A stretch of 57,915 nt of DNA. It comes from Aquimarina mytili (GTDB lineage Bacteria > Bacteroidota > Bacteroidia > Flavobacteriales > Flavobacteriaceae). Each line of letters begins with the position of its first letter. The stretch's first letter is position 1. The notes beneath the pieces were generated by a model. The model was not told where the DNA came from, searched no databases, and worked only from the letters and a program-made list of their open reading frames with translations. The stretch spans positions 1 to 57,915 of the forward strand of contig NZ_JAERQJ010000017.1 in the NCBI RefSeq assembly GCF_016735115.1. The letters are read 5' to 3'. The position numbers and the translations under genes are program-made. Positions 16,380 through 24,459 of the stretch are shown here, in pieces.

Positions 16380-16520
16380 TTCCCTTTGAAAAAAGCGACA
16401 GGCCGAAGGGGAGGGAAATGCGTTAGGGATAGTAGCGGCATCCTTTTGGAAGGGCAACCTGCCAAAAGATATAGCAGATAGCCCGGCCATCAGGAACGCG
16501 ATAATTATTTCTCCACTGAC
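16380..16520. other. Structured noncoding element
   Basis: GCGTT near 16420 pairs with AACGC near 16496 and encloses CCTTTTGG/CCAAAAG and further G/C-rich complementary blocks (GGGATAG, AGCGGCATCC, GATATAGC, ATAGCCCGG). It resembles structured intergenic elements I associate with flavobacterial chromosomes, but I cannot name a family. It lies between the nuclease gene and the parB operon, and its GC content is higher than its surroundings. Confidence 0.4.
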
Positions 16521-16545
16521 TATAGAGAAATGTGGTTTAGGGTAA

Positions 16546-17049
16546 TTAATGAGTTGCGAGTAATTCCAATAATTTACTCCCTCCTATAATTTCAATTTTC
16601 GAAGAAAAAAACAGTTTTCTGGTATCCGGACTACTCTTGCCGGTATGCACAAAATATCCTTTGGTAGCTTTCTTCAAAGCAATAATTCTTTCAAAATCTT
16701 TAAGGTGTTGTCGGTTAATATAGTTCGAGTACCTTTTTGCCTGCAAAACGATCTTATTATTTTGTTGATCATATAGTACTCCATCGATACCTCCATCACC
16801 GGTATACCGTTTATTGCGTACAATCTTAAAACCTTTGTTTTTAAAGGCAGACAATAAGAGTTCTTCAAAGACAAACGGATCTATTTTTTTAAGATAATTA
16901 ATCTTCTGGCCGGGATGGTCAAAAGTATTAATCTTTTGGATGATCTGTTTTCCCTTACGTATATTCCTCCGATGTTTCCCTGGTTTAAAAGTAAGCAGAA
17001 AGAAAATAACACCCAAGCATACTAAAAAAATAAGGTAAGAAAAACTCAT
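16546..17049 (-). CDS. Membrane-anchored Mrr-type nuclease
   Basis: 167 residues. Residues 3-20 are a membrane segment followed by a basic linker. Residues 50-165 form an Mrr_cat PD-(D/E)xK domain, with catalytic GDGGIDGVL and VLQAKRY and a preceding Glu in FEELLLSAF. The active residues are intact. Family members cut modified or foreign DNA. Anchoring at the membrane and position next to the coupling-protein gene suggest action on DNA at the entry or exit point, though this is inference. Confidence 0.82.
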   Translation of the reverse strand: MSFSYLIFLVCLGVIFFLLTFKPGKHRRNIRKGKQIIQKINTFDHPGQKINYLKKIDPFVFEELLLSAFKNKGFKIVRNKRYTGDGGIDGVLYDQQNNKIVLQAKRYSNYINRQHLKDFERIIALKKATKGYFVHTGKSSPDTRKLFFSSKIEIIGGSKLLELLATH

Positions 17050-17085
17050 AGTGGTCAGTAATTTAGCTTGTCAAAGAAAGCAGGC

Positions 17086-17535
17086 TTATGATTTGATATT
17101 CTGTTTAAATTCCTCCATAGCATCCTGAGTAAGTTCCATTGCCTGGTTTAACTGGGTCAGCATCTTATTCATTGCGATTTCTACAGAGCTTTTGTTTAAA
17201 ATAAGGCTATTGTCACCCTCCATTTTCTCCACAAAAAAGTTTTCCTTTTTAAGGATCCACATCGGGTTATAACCTTTCATTGTATATAAATTGATCAATT
17301 TGATAACAGTCCGATAATCCGCACCCACGGTTCCGCTTTCGAGTTTAACGAAAGTGTTTTTAGAAATTCCCAGAACTTTAGTAAGGTTTTGCATTTCAAA
17401 CAACTTGTCTTCTTTCAGGAGTTCCTTACGGATATCCCGCAAACGGAAAACGATGTAATTAACGTCGCCGTCTTCAAAGCAATACTCCTCCAGCTGTTCC
17501 TTTAGGTTTTCAATTTTAGTGGTCATTTCACTCAT
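17086..17535 (-). CDS. XRE-like regulator
   Basis: 149 residues. The centre (about 45-95) has the HTH pattern FEMQNLTKVLGISKNTFVKLESG typical of Cro/CI-type domains. A coiled-coil N-terminus (TTKIENLKEQLEEYCF) and a C-terminal helical region probably mediate dimerisation. It starts 3 bp after the coupling-protein stop, so it is co-transcribed and may regulate transfer genes. Confidence 0.75.
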   Translation of the reverse strand: MSEMTTKIENLKEQLEEYCFEDGDVNYIVFRLRDIRKELLKEDKLFEMQNLTKVLGISKNTFVKLESGTVGADYRTVIKLINLYTMKGYNPMWILKKENFFVEKMEGDNSLILNKSSVEIAMNKMLTQLNQAMELTQDAMEEFKQNIKS

Positions 17536-17538
17536 ACT

Positions 17539-19830
17539 CTAAAAATATATATGGTCTTTATCCTGTTCTTTTAAGTTATCCAGGGTAAATAAATCATCTT
17601 CCGGATATTTACCCGTAACATTTTGGTACTCTTTAATGACCCAATCTTCAACTTCTTTATAGATAGAATCCAGATGTTTGTCCAGGAACATATCTTTTTC
17701 GTTGTCAAGAATGATTTTTTTCAACCGGGCACTAAAGAATTCTGAAAGATACATATCTAAATTGAATGTCTTGTAGTCCGGATCATCGGAACGGAGTTTC
17801 TCATGAAGCTCAGGATTCATTTTATTACGAATATGCCGGTGTTCGGAGGTAAAGAAATCTCCATCCAGCTGCAGGTATTTCATATAAAATCGGGCATCCT
17901 CGGTAAGGGAGTCAAAACTATTGGCCAGGATAGCGGTTTTATAGGTTTCAAAAAAATCGATGTGGATCATTTCATTCCAATGTTCTTCATAAACAGATTG
18001 TGTTTTAGGGGAATCAAAAGAATATATCTGCGGAAGTTTGTGTTTTTTAGAAATAGAAGTAGATTCAGTATGTTCCAGTACCTGTCCTAAAAAACGTTTT
18101 TGTTCGATTTTATTTTGGAAGCGATCAGCTACCACTCCGGCAAAATCCCCGGGGGAGAAGTTTGCAATTCTTGAAGGTGGTACCAGGTCACTTTCATAAA
18201 AGGAATGGTTGACACTTATATTTTCTGAAGTTTCGGTGATGGAGCTTCTTTTCTGATTGGTTTTTCCCATTTTACGAGACACAAGCTCTGCAGTCTTTTG
18301 TCCTGCCTGTCCGGTGATCACCGTCCCCTGGATATCGATAAGGGCTTCAGCTTCGCGTTGCGGATATTTTTTATACAACTGGGTAACTCCTTGCATCAGG
18401 GCAAATAATCCGCACTTACGCTCCCTGCCGGTTTCTATATACTTGTGGCATCCTTTAAAATACATTTGAGCAAATTCATCAATGACCATCATAAACTTAT
18501 GGCGCCCATCGCGGTTCACACGTTTGGAGATGATTTCAAAATATAAAGAAGTATAAGGGGCAATCACATCTGCTTTATCTTCATCCCCGCCCAGGGTAAG
18601 GATTTTTTTATCATAAGGATCGTTCAGGTCCAAAGAAAAATCACTCTTTCCGGAAGCGATATAGAAAAAGTCCTTATTAAATAAATCTTTCAACTTTTGC
18701 TGTAAGGTAGATGTCTGCCCGGTAAGTTGTTCTTCTGCAGCGCCCCCATCAAAAGCATCCCTCAAGGAAGTGATTTGAACCAGGGTGTCTTTATTGGCCA
18801 GTAAAATAGGGATCAGGTATTTGATCTTTACAGAAGCCAGTACAATAACGTGGGGTATGGAACACACAGGAACATCATACTTATACTGCATCTTTTTGGA
18901 TATAGCGATAAGGGCTGACAAGATACTCTCTGCGGACCCGGCAAAAAACGGGTTTTCTTTGTCCTGGTCGGAAAGGTTCTTCAGGATAGTACTCGTTACA
19001 TTCTGAATTTCCGTAGAAGTAGGAATGTATTTAGGCTCGATAGGGTTACAGCGGTGGGAATACCTCATATCGGTTAAACATATCTGGTAAAAAGAAGTGT
19101 TGGGCTGGAGGTGTTTATAGAAATTATAGGTTGCGGTAGATACCTGAGGAAACTTAAAGTCATAAATAGCCAGGGAAAAGTCTTTTTTCATCAGCTGGTA
19201 GATCCCAGGAAAGAAAAAGGAAAAAGATTTTCCGGATCCCATCACCCCGTATACCCAAACCGAACGAAAGATTTCTACCAGGTTGATGGCTCCGGTATGT
19301 TTCTTACCATCAAAGTAGAATTCGTGTTCAAAATTAAGAGAGGTGTCCGTTTCAACCAGTTCTTTTTCCTGCATAAATGATTGGTTCTTCAGGTTGAATT
19401 GATCTTGGTCAATTTTACGGCTGTACAATATTTTCTTAATCTGTAAGGCACTGAACAATAGTAAAGGAAGGGACAGCCCACAAAATGCAAGGCCTAAGGG
19501 CAATGGTAAGGCGCGTAGGTTTTCAAAAGGGTACAACACAAATAAAAGCGATATCCCACAGATCCAGTACTGTCGTACCAGGTTTCCTTTCTTCTCGGTA
19601 TATCCTTTATAAAAGTAAAAGGCACAAGCAACCGCAAAGAGGGTTACAAATTTCAGCTTAAACTCTGTCAAGGTAAATGCATTGACTGTTTTATGGATCA
19701 ACCAGGTAAGAACGTTTTGGTCAAAGACGGATTTAAAAAAATCATCAAAAACGATTCGTACATATAATACCCAACAAGCGATGGAAAAAAAAGCCAATCC
19801 AAACACATATCCTATTCTATTGTTCCGCAT
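17539..19830 (-). CDS. Type IV coupling protein (VirD4/TraD-like)
   Basis: 763 residues from the ATG at 19830 (MRNNRIGYVFG); a longer frame would need TTG. Three or four membrane segments occupy roughly residues 5-130. The cytosolic ATPase has Walker A GVMGSGKS near 200, Walker B MMVIDEFAQ near 450 and the sensor-like ALMQGVTQLY. It links the relaxosome to the pore and pumps DNA. It is divergent from the Toprim-tra operon, from which it is separated by 72 bp containing both promoters. Confidence 0.9.
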   Translation of the reverse strand: MRNNRIGYVFGLAFFSIACWVLYVRIVFDDFFKSVFDQNVLTWLIHKTVNAFTLTEFKLKFVTLFAVACAFYFYKGYTEKKGNLVRQYWICGISLLFVLYPFENLRALPLPLGLAFCGLSLPLLLFSALQIKKILYSRKIDQDQFNLKNQSFMQEKELVETDTSLNFEHEFYFDGKKHTGAINLVEIFRSVWVYGVMGSGKSFSFFFPGIYQLMKKDFSLAIYDFKFPQVSTATYNFYKHLQPNTSFYQICLTDMRYSHRCNPIEPKYIPTSTEIQNVTSTILKNLSDQDKENPFFAGSAESILSALIAISKKMQYKYDVPVCSIPHVIVLASVKIKYLIPILLANKDTLVQITSLRDAFDGGAAEEQLTGQTSTLQQKLKDLFNKDFFYIASGKSDFSLDLNDPYDKKILTLGGDEDKADVIAPYTSLYFEIISKRVNRDGRHKFMMVIDEFAQMYFKGCHKYIETGRERKCGLFALMQGVTQLYKKYPQREAEALIDIQGTVITGQAGQKTAELVSRKMGKTNQKRSSITETSENISVNHSFYESDLVPPSRIANFSPGDFAGVVADRFQNKIEQKRFLGQVLEHTESTSISKKHKLPQIYSFDSPKTQSVYEEHWNEMIHIDFFETYKTAILANSFDSLTEDARFYMKYLQLDGDFFTSEHRHIRNKMNPELHEKLRSDDPDYKTFNLDMYLSEFFSARLKKIILDNEKDMFLDKHLDSIYKEVEDWVIKEYQNVTGKYPEDDLFTLDNLKEQDKDHIYF

Positions 19831-19844
19831 AACATATTTTTTTA

Positions 19845-19852
19845 TATATTTG
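19845..19852 (+). promoter_or_regulatory. Promoter of the Toprim/tra operon
   Basis: TATATTTG matches TAnnTTTG and lies 50 bp before the ATG at 19903, between the divergent coupling-protein and Toprim-like genes. Confidence 0.55.
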
Positions 19853-19902
19853 TATTGCAAATCTATTAAAATAGTTTTAAATAAATAAGTCCATTATAAT
19901 AA

Positions 19903-21054
19903 ATGTATATAGAATCAACATTAAAACATTTGGGATATCAGGAAAATGATACGTTGCAAAGTGATTATTTCGTGATGTACACCAAAGGTACTTCCCACTT
20001 GTTTGTATATGAATCAGCGAGAAACGGGAAGCGGTTCTTTTCTTCGGCTTCCGGAGAGTTCACCGGAGAAGACAAAGACTTGGTGGTTTTCTTTTTCCAA
20101 ACGGAGTTTTCAAGCTTATATAATGAACAGGACCGGTTGGATATGTTTTACGAGCTACATAAGGAAGAACTGGTAGAACCAAGAAAGTTAAAGCCGGTAG
20201 ACTCCTTTAACTTATACCAAATCCTGCTTAAGGATGCCGCCAAAGTAAAAGATCCTGCCCTGGTGAATAGCGTAGAGACGGAAAAAACGCATTATTTCTT
20301 TTTTATGGACGAAGAAAAGATCAAAAGCGGGAGAAACATATTAGGGGTTGTTGCGGTTGACAAAGCCACTAAGAAAGAAAGCATCTTAAAGTTTTCGGAG
20401 CTAAGTAGGAGCATCTATTTTACCAACCCAAGTATCAAAAGTGAAGCAGCGATTATTTTCAATTCCTTCAATGAAATGATGGCTTTCAAAGCCCTGCAAA
20501 ATCAGGACTTTTTCTATATCGTGGTAAAAGGGAAGTTTAATGAGAACCACGCCAGAACCATCGGTATGGTATTAAACTCAAAGGGAATTAAAAAAACATT
20601 TTTGGCATTCCCGGACAATCTGGACGGATATAGCAGTGATCTTAATTATTTAGGGGTGTTCTCCAACATAAAAATGAAGAACAGGACGGCTTTTTACAAA
20701 CTAAGTATCCCGGTAACAAAAGAGAGTGAAGTGCTATTGGAAAAGCTAAAGAATTTGAAGAAGTCTGTGGAGAAGGACCTGGAGGGAAGTATGATTAAGC
20801 AATTGATCAATTTAAGCCAGGGAAAAGATCATACCGGAAACATCATCTTTATTGTGGAGTTACCCAAGATCGCTAATGTAATTAAGGGGTTTCTTGTATT
20901 GGGATCCAAGTTCCTTTTTAAAGACAAAGAGTATAAAATTATAAAACCTAAAAAAGAGTTTTGGAATGATCACGACAAGCCAATCACTAATGTGGATAAA
21001 GAATTTAAACTGAATATGTTTGACAGTATTAAAGAAGTTTACAGTTACAATTAA
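19903..21054 (+). CDS. Toprim-like protein of the transfer region
   Basis: 383 residues. The N-terminal 120 residues resemble the 'phage/plasmid zinc-free primase' type of Bacteroidota mobile elements. Residues 180-250 have a Toprim-like layout: SEAAIIFNSFNEMMAFKAL, then FLAFPDNLDGYSSDL, where an acidic pair is expected. It is related in design to the 761-residue protein two genes later. It may prime the complementary strand after transfer, but residues needed for catalysis are only partly evident. Confidence 0.6.
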   Translation: MYIESTLKHLGYQENDTLQSDYFVMYTKGTSHLFVYESARNGKRFFSSASGEFTGEDKDLVVFFFQTEFSSLYNEQDRLDMFYELHKEELVEPRKLKPVDSFNLYQILLKDAAKVKDPALVNSVETEKTHYFFFMDEEKIKSGRNILGVVAVDKATKKESILKFSELSRSIYFTNPSIKSEAAIIFNSFNEMMAFKALQNQDFFYIVVKGKFNENHARTIGMVLNSKGIKKTFLAFPDNLDGYSSDLNYLGVFSNIKMKNRTAFYKLSIPVTKESEVLLEKLKNLKKSVEKDLEGSMIKQLINLSQGKDHTGNIIFIVELPKIANVIKGFLVLGSKFLFKDKEYKIIKPKKEFWNDHDKPITNVDKEFKLNMFDSIKEVYSYN

Positions 21055-21148
21055 TTGAGTTCATTCGACCAGTAGAAAAAGCTCAAACCTTTAGTAATCT
21101 TTATTGTTTAACGGAGCAAAGAACGGCAAATTTAAAGCTCCACTTTTA

Positions 21149-21165
21149 TTTAACTAAATATTATA
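21149..21165 (+). promoter_or_regulatory. Recurrent leader element TTTAACTAAATATTATA
   Basis: This 17-bp word lies directly before the start of the ACHH protein. Exact or near copies precede the genes at 21512 (21486-21502), 26952, 40800 (40716-40732), parB, the microprotein at 35905 and the ACHR protein at 43217. It follows a GGAGC/GCTCC hairpin here. Confidence 0.5.
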
Positions 21166-21169
21166 TAGT

Positions 21170-21424
21170 ATGTACAACAATGCAAAAATCGAAGGGGTAA
21201 ACCCTACAATGGAAATTAGTGTAAATGGTGCAATCTTGGTAAATGACAAAGGGCAGGATATACCATTAAACGACAACACTTCAGAGAAAAAGGAACCATT
21301 CAAACCTTTCATTTCAGAAACTACGAAAGCCACTGAAACGCCACAGCCAAAAAAAGAAAAAAGGGATTGGTGGGCGATTTGGAGAGAGCTTACCAAAGGG
21401 GCTGCTTTTGCTTGCCACCACTAA
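21170..21424 (+). CDS. Small ACH-tail protein, copy 1
   Basis: 84 residues, no known family. It has the pattern EISVNG...IPLND, then FKPFISE, a Lys/Pro-rich linker and the C-terminal block WAIWRELTKGAAFACHH. It shares both blocks with the protein at 43017-43217 (EIQVN...LPINN, FRPFLSE, FREFAKAASYACHR) and pieces of them with 54400-54651 and 53929-54033. There is no signal peptide. The strict end at ACH(R/H) suggests that the C-terminus itself is functional, as a recognition tail, a core peptide or a translocation signal. Confidence 0.7.
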   Translation: MYNNAKIEGVNPTMEISVNGAILVNDKGQDIPLNDNTSEKKEPFKPFISETTKATETPQPKKEKRDWWAIWRELTKGAAFACHH

Positions 21425-21447
21425 TCAATGTGTATTTAATAAAATGA

Positions 21448-21484
21448 AAAAGGAGTAGCAGAACGGCGATTCTTTACTCCTTTT
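21448..21484 (+). terminator. Hairpin between ACHH gene and Toprim gene
   Basis: AAAAGGAGTA pairs with TACTCCTTTT across 17 bases and runs into TTTTATTTAAC, so it can act as a terminator or processing site just before the next leader. Confidence 0.6.
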
Positions 21485-21511
21485 ATTTAACTAAATATTA
21501 TACATATCACT

Positions 21512-23797
21512 ATGCATAACGATCACAAAAATACAAAATTTGTAGCTCATACCTATGAAAACATAGATGAATTGTTTACCGTCAAGGATTTACTGGTGAC
21601 AGATAATCCAATAAAAGAGGCTTTGGGAATTACGGAAGTCATATACGACAAAGGAACCAATTCCGTGGGCTCTAAAGGGGAGCAATACAAAATGGTAGAT
21701 GCGCTGGGGAGTCAGCGCATTATTTTATATGACAAAGAAGTAATAGACGAAGATACTGGAGAAGTAAAGCATTTTCCGAGGGGGATCTATTATAATGATG
21801 ACCGGGTTAACGATAAAGGGGATTTATCTCAATTCATCCAGAACCGGATAGAAGGAAAGAACAAAAAAGATGTATTGCCTTTTCTGGAACGCTTTGATTT
21901 TTTCAACCAGGCAGCACTTTGGAAGGAAAATATCAATGTAGAATATGCTTACTTACAAGGTAAAGTAAAGGCTTCCAGACCTTTTAACCTCTCCGATTTC
22001 GAAAACTTACGTAGCATCGAAGAGGACATCAAAAAGGAAAAAAAGCACTATTTAAACGAACGGGGTATCAAGAATGAAACCCTGCTAAGCGCTCCTTTCA
22101 AAGGGAAAGTAATGGTATATGACTTCCGTAATTACCAAAGAGTGCATAAGAATATTTTCTTTCCCAAGCATAACCGCAGTGAAACCATAAAAGGTACGGA
22201 AATCAAGCCAACCAAAGGGAAAGGGTATTGTTTCGGAAAAGATGATCTGTTGTGGCATTCCAACAAACCGGAAGTGGTAAAAAAGGTAATGATCGTCGAG
22301 TCTGCATTAAATGCGATATCGCATTATCAACTACATCCGGAAGAGAACAAAAACACCTGGTATTTCTCAACTAATGGAAAGTTTTATGAAGCCCGGATAG
22401 ACCGCTTTTTCCACGAATTGGAAAACCAGGGCGTTGATAAAAAAGAGGTTCAGATTACACTGGGAACCGATAAAGATTTTGATGGAATTAAATATGATGT
22501 AGCGGTAGTCAACAGGATGCTGGAAGGGAAAGATAACTTTAAGGTAGATGATGACTATCAGGGGAAAAGATCAGTGTCTTTTGAAACTTACGATATCAAA
22601 AGACGCTCTGAGGTCCACAAATATTTTATGTTGTTAAATGAAACTATTCAGGGGACTGAAATATTTGCAGAAGAGAACAAGCTTCATCTCACCTTTCCCA
22701 GCAAGGAGAAGATCGGGGAATATTCGATGTTGGTTAGGGAAATGAAAGAGAACATCCCATTTCTTCAGGAGAAAAATTTCTTTATGGAGAAAGCGCCTAA
22801 ATTCAACGACTGGAATGATGTGGTGCAGTATGAATTTGATAAGAAACAATTCACTAATCTCAAGCCTATTGCTGACTTTATGGAGTCGGAAGAACCGCAT
22901 ATGTTGGTGTATAAGGGAATCAGTAATGATTTACTCCTTGACCGAAGCTTTGCAAACAAGGTGTTTCTCTTTGACGACAAGGATAAAGACAGCATGGATG
23001 TTACCAAAAAAATGTTCTTTGCTAAACACAAAGAAGGTCATCTGATTGGTGCTGAAGTATCTGATGGTTTTAAAATTGAGAATAAAGGAAACCCGAAAAC
23101 ATTATGGACTTCCAACAAGCCCAAAGAGGTCGATAGGGTTGTAATTGTTGAACAAGGGTTAAATGCTTTATCTCATAAACAATTAGATCCGGCCAGTAAT
23201 GAGAACACCTATTACATTTCTACGGGTAGAAGGTACAAAAAAGAGGTAGTCGATGAAATCTTCAATAATCTGAAATCTGAAGGAATAGACTTAAATAAAA
23301 CGCTACTGGAAGTTGGAACAGATAATAATTTATGGTCTGTATCCCTGGAACTCCAAATATTAAACCGGGTTCAAAGCGAAGGGCGTTTTAGGGTTTCTTT
23401 ATCCTCCAAGCCTGACTTTGCAGAGATCATCTTCACCACAAAAGAGACAAAGAATTTAGAAGATGTGGGGAGTTACTTTAAGGACCTAAAGAAATACCTG
23501 AATGAAAAGTACCTGAACGACCCTATGGATAAAAACAGGTTTATCAAGTTTACGGAGGATAAGAACTTCGTGGCCATACGCTTTCCAAACAAAGAGAAGC
23601 TTAAAAAGATTTCACACGCTTTTACAGGCAAAATGGTTGGCAAGGTGGGCTTTTTAAAGCAAAGAAAATTAAGTGTACAGAAATCTTTTGAAGGAAACAA
23701 TTTGAATGATAAACTACGTAGAAAGATCTTCTTAGGACAAGCCCAGGGAATCCATAATCCTAAAAAAAAAGTACAACATAAAATAAATTATACATAA
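21512..23797 (+). CDS. Double Toprim-like transfer protein
   Basis: 761 residues. Two Toprim-like units follow each other. The first, near residues 250-335, has VMIVESALNAISHY and GTDKDFDG. The second, near 540-620, has VVIVEQGLNALSHK but GTDNNLW where the second acidic motif should be, so it looks degenerate. DUF3991/Toprim primase-like proteins of Bacteroidota elements are the closest known type. It probably acts on DNA entering or leaving the cell. A terminator ends the unit at 23858. Confidence 0.65.
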   Translation: MHNDHKNTKFVAHTYENIDELFTVKDLLVTDNPIKEALGITEVIYDKGTNSVGSKGEQYKMVDALGSQRIILYDKEVIDEDTGEVKHFPRGIYYNDDRVNDKGDLSQFIQNRIEGKNKKDVLPFLERFDFFNQAALWKENINVEYAYLQGKVKASRPFNLSDFENLRSIEEDIKKEKKHYLNERGIKNETLLSAPFKGKVMVYDFRNYQRVHKNIFFPKHNRSETIKGTEIKPTKGKGYCFGKDDLLWHSNKPEVVKKVMIVESALNAISHYQLHPEENKNTWYFSTNGKFYEARIDRFFHELENQGVDKKEVQITLGTDKDFDGIKYDVAVVNRMLEGKDNFKVDDDYQGKRSVSFETYDIKRRSEVHKYFMLLNETIQGTEIFAEENKLHLTFPSKEKIGEYSMLVREMKENIPFLQEKNFFMEKAPKFNDWNDVVQYEFDKKQFTNLKPIADFMESEEPHMLVYKGISNDLLLDRSFANKVFLFDDKDKDSMDVTKKMFFAKHKEGHLIGAEVSDGFKIENKGNPKTLWTSNKPKEVDRVVIVEQGLNALSHKQLDPASNENTYYISTGRRYKKEVVDEIFNNLKSEGIDLNKTLLEVGTDNNLWSVSLELQILNRVQSEGRFRVSLSSKPDFAEIIFTTKETKNLEDVGSYFKDLKKYLNEKYLNDPMDKNRFIKFTEDKNFVAIRFPNKEKLKKISHAFTGKMVGKVGFLKQRKLSVQKSFEGNNLNDKLRRKIFLGQAQGIHNPKKKVQHKINYT

Positions 23798-23820
23798 ACA
23801 CATTATAATAGACTTAAATT

Positions 23821-23858
23821 AAAAAATGTACTAAAATAGTTTTTAGTACATTTTTTTT
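23821..23858 (+). terminator. Strong terminator before traE
   Basis: A perfect 16-bp stem, AAAAAATGTACTAAAA with TTTTAGTACATTTTTT, and a TAGT loop followed by more T. It separates the Toprim unit from the pore operon and overlaps the start of the next promoter. Confidence 0.85.
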
Positions 23859-23861
23859 ATA

Positions 23862-23869
23862 TATATTTG
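23862..23869 (+). promoter_or_regulatory. Promoter of the mating-pore operon
   Basis: TATATTTG (TAnnTTTG) directly after the terminator, 24 bp before the traE ATG. Confidence 0.6.
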
Positions 23870-23893
23870 TTGAAACTTTAAAAAACAAATATT

Positions 23894-24130
23894 ATGGAAG
23901 TTATTGTTGATTTAATCGAAAGGCTAAGAGGCTATATAGAAGTGATCGCCTCGAACTTTGTATTCATCATTAGCGGATTGTGCTATATAGCATCGCTGAT
24001 ATTAATTATTGTTTCTGTAGTAGCAGATCAAAGAGGATCGAATATTGGTTTTAATGCCGGTAAATGGGTGATCAATACAGCGGTTGCCGGAACACTAATC
24101 TTAGCTGCAGGAGAGATATTCGGATTTTAA
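23894..24130 (+). CDS. traE: TraE, VirB2-like pilin (DUF4134 type)
   Basis: 78 residues with two membrane helices (about 18-40 and 55-75) joined by a short polar loop with Gly-Ser-Asn, the layout of DUF4134/TraE proteins that start Bacteroidota conjugation operons. It probably forms the pilus or channel subunit. The stop overlaps the next start (TAATG). Confidence 0.8.
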   Translation: MEVIVDLIERLRGYIEVIASNFVFIISGLCYIASLILIIVSVVADQRGSNIGFNAGKWVINTAVAGTLILAAGEIFGF

Positions 24131-24459
24131 TGGTTAAGGCTGAAACATACAAGGTGTACAAGGGAATTCAGAAGGAAATCCGTTTTCTGTTATTGGAAAG
24201 GGGAATAGCAATGCAGTTCCTGGGCAGCAGCATTATCATTATAGGAATTGTATTGATGTTATTGGGCGCTTCTTTTATATCACTGTTACTATGCCTTGGG
24301 GTATTGATCTTTAGTTATGGATACTTCAAGAGAAAAGACAAAAGGAACCAGAAGCATAACATCAAAAAGAAGAACATAAACAACAAAAAGCCGGATGTCA
24401 TCAGAACCAAATCAATGATTGTAATTCGAAATGAAAGAAGTTTATTTAATAAAGGATAG
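24130..24459 (+). CDS. traF: TraF, VirB3-like membrane protein (DUF4133 type)
   Basis: 109 residues from the ATG at 24130, which overlaps the traE stop by one base; a longer upstream frame is a shadow of traE. 'VYKGIQKEIRFLLLERGIAMQFLG' is the family signature, followed by two membrane helices (about 30-65) and a basic tail. It bridges the pilin and the VirB4 ATPase. It overlaps traG by 29 bp. Confidence 0.82.
   Translation: MVKAETYKVYKGIQKEIRFLLLERGIAMQFLGSSIIIIGIVLMLLGASFISLLLCLGVLIFSYGYFKRKDKRNQKHNIKKKNINNKKPDVIRTKSMIVIRNERSLFNKG

Noticed and set aside
24064..24130. Extended traF start
   Set aside because: The extra N-terminus is an out-of-frame translation of traE; the ATG overlapping the traE stop is the natural start.
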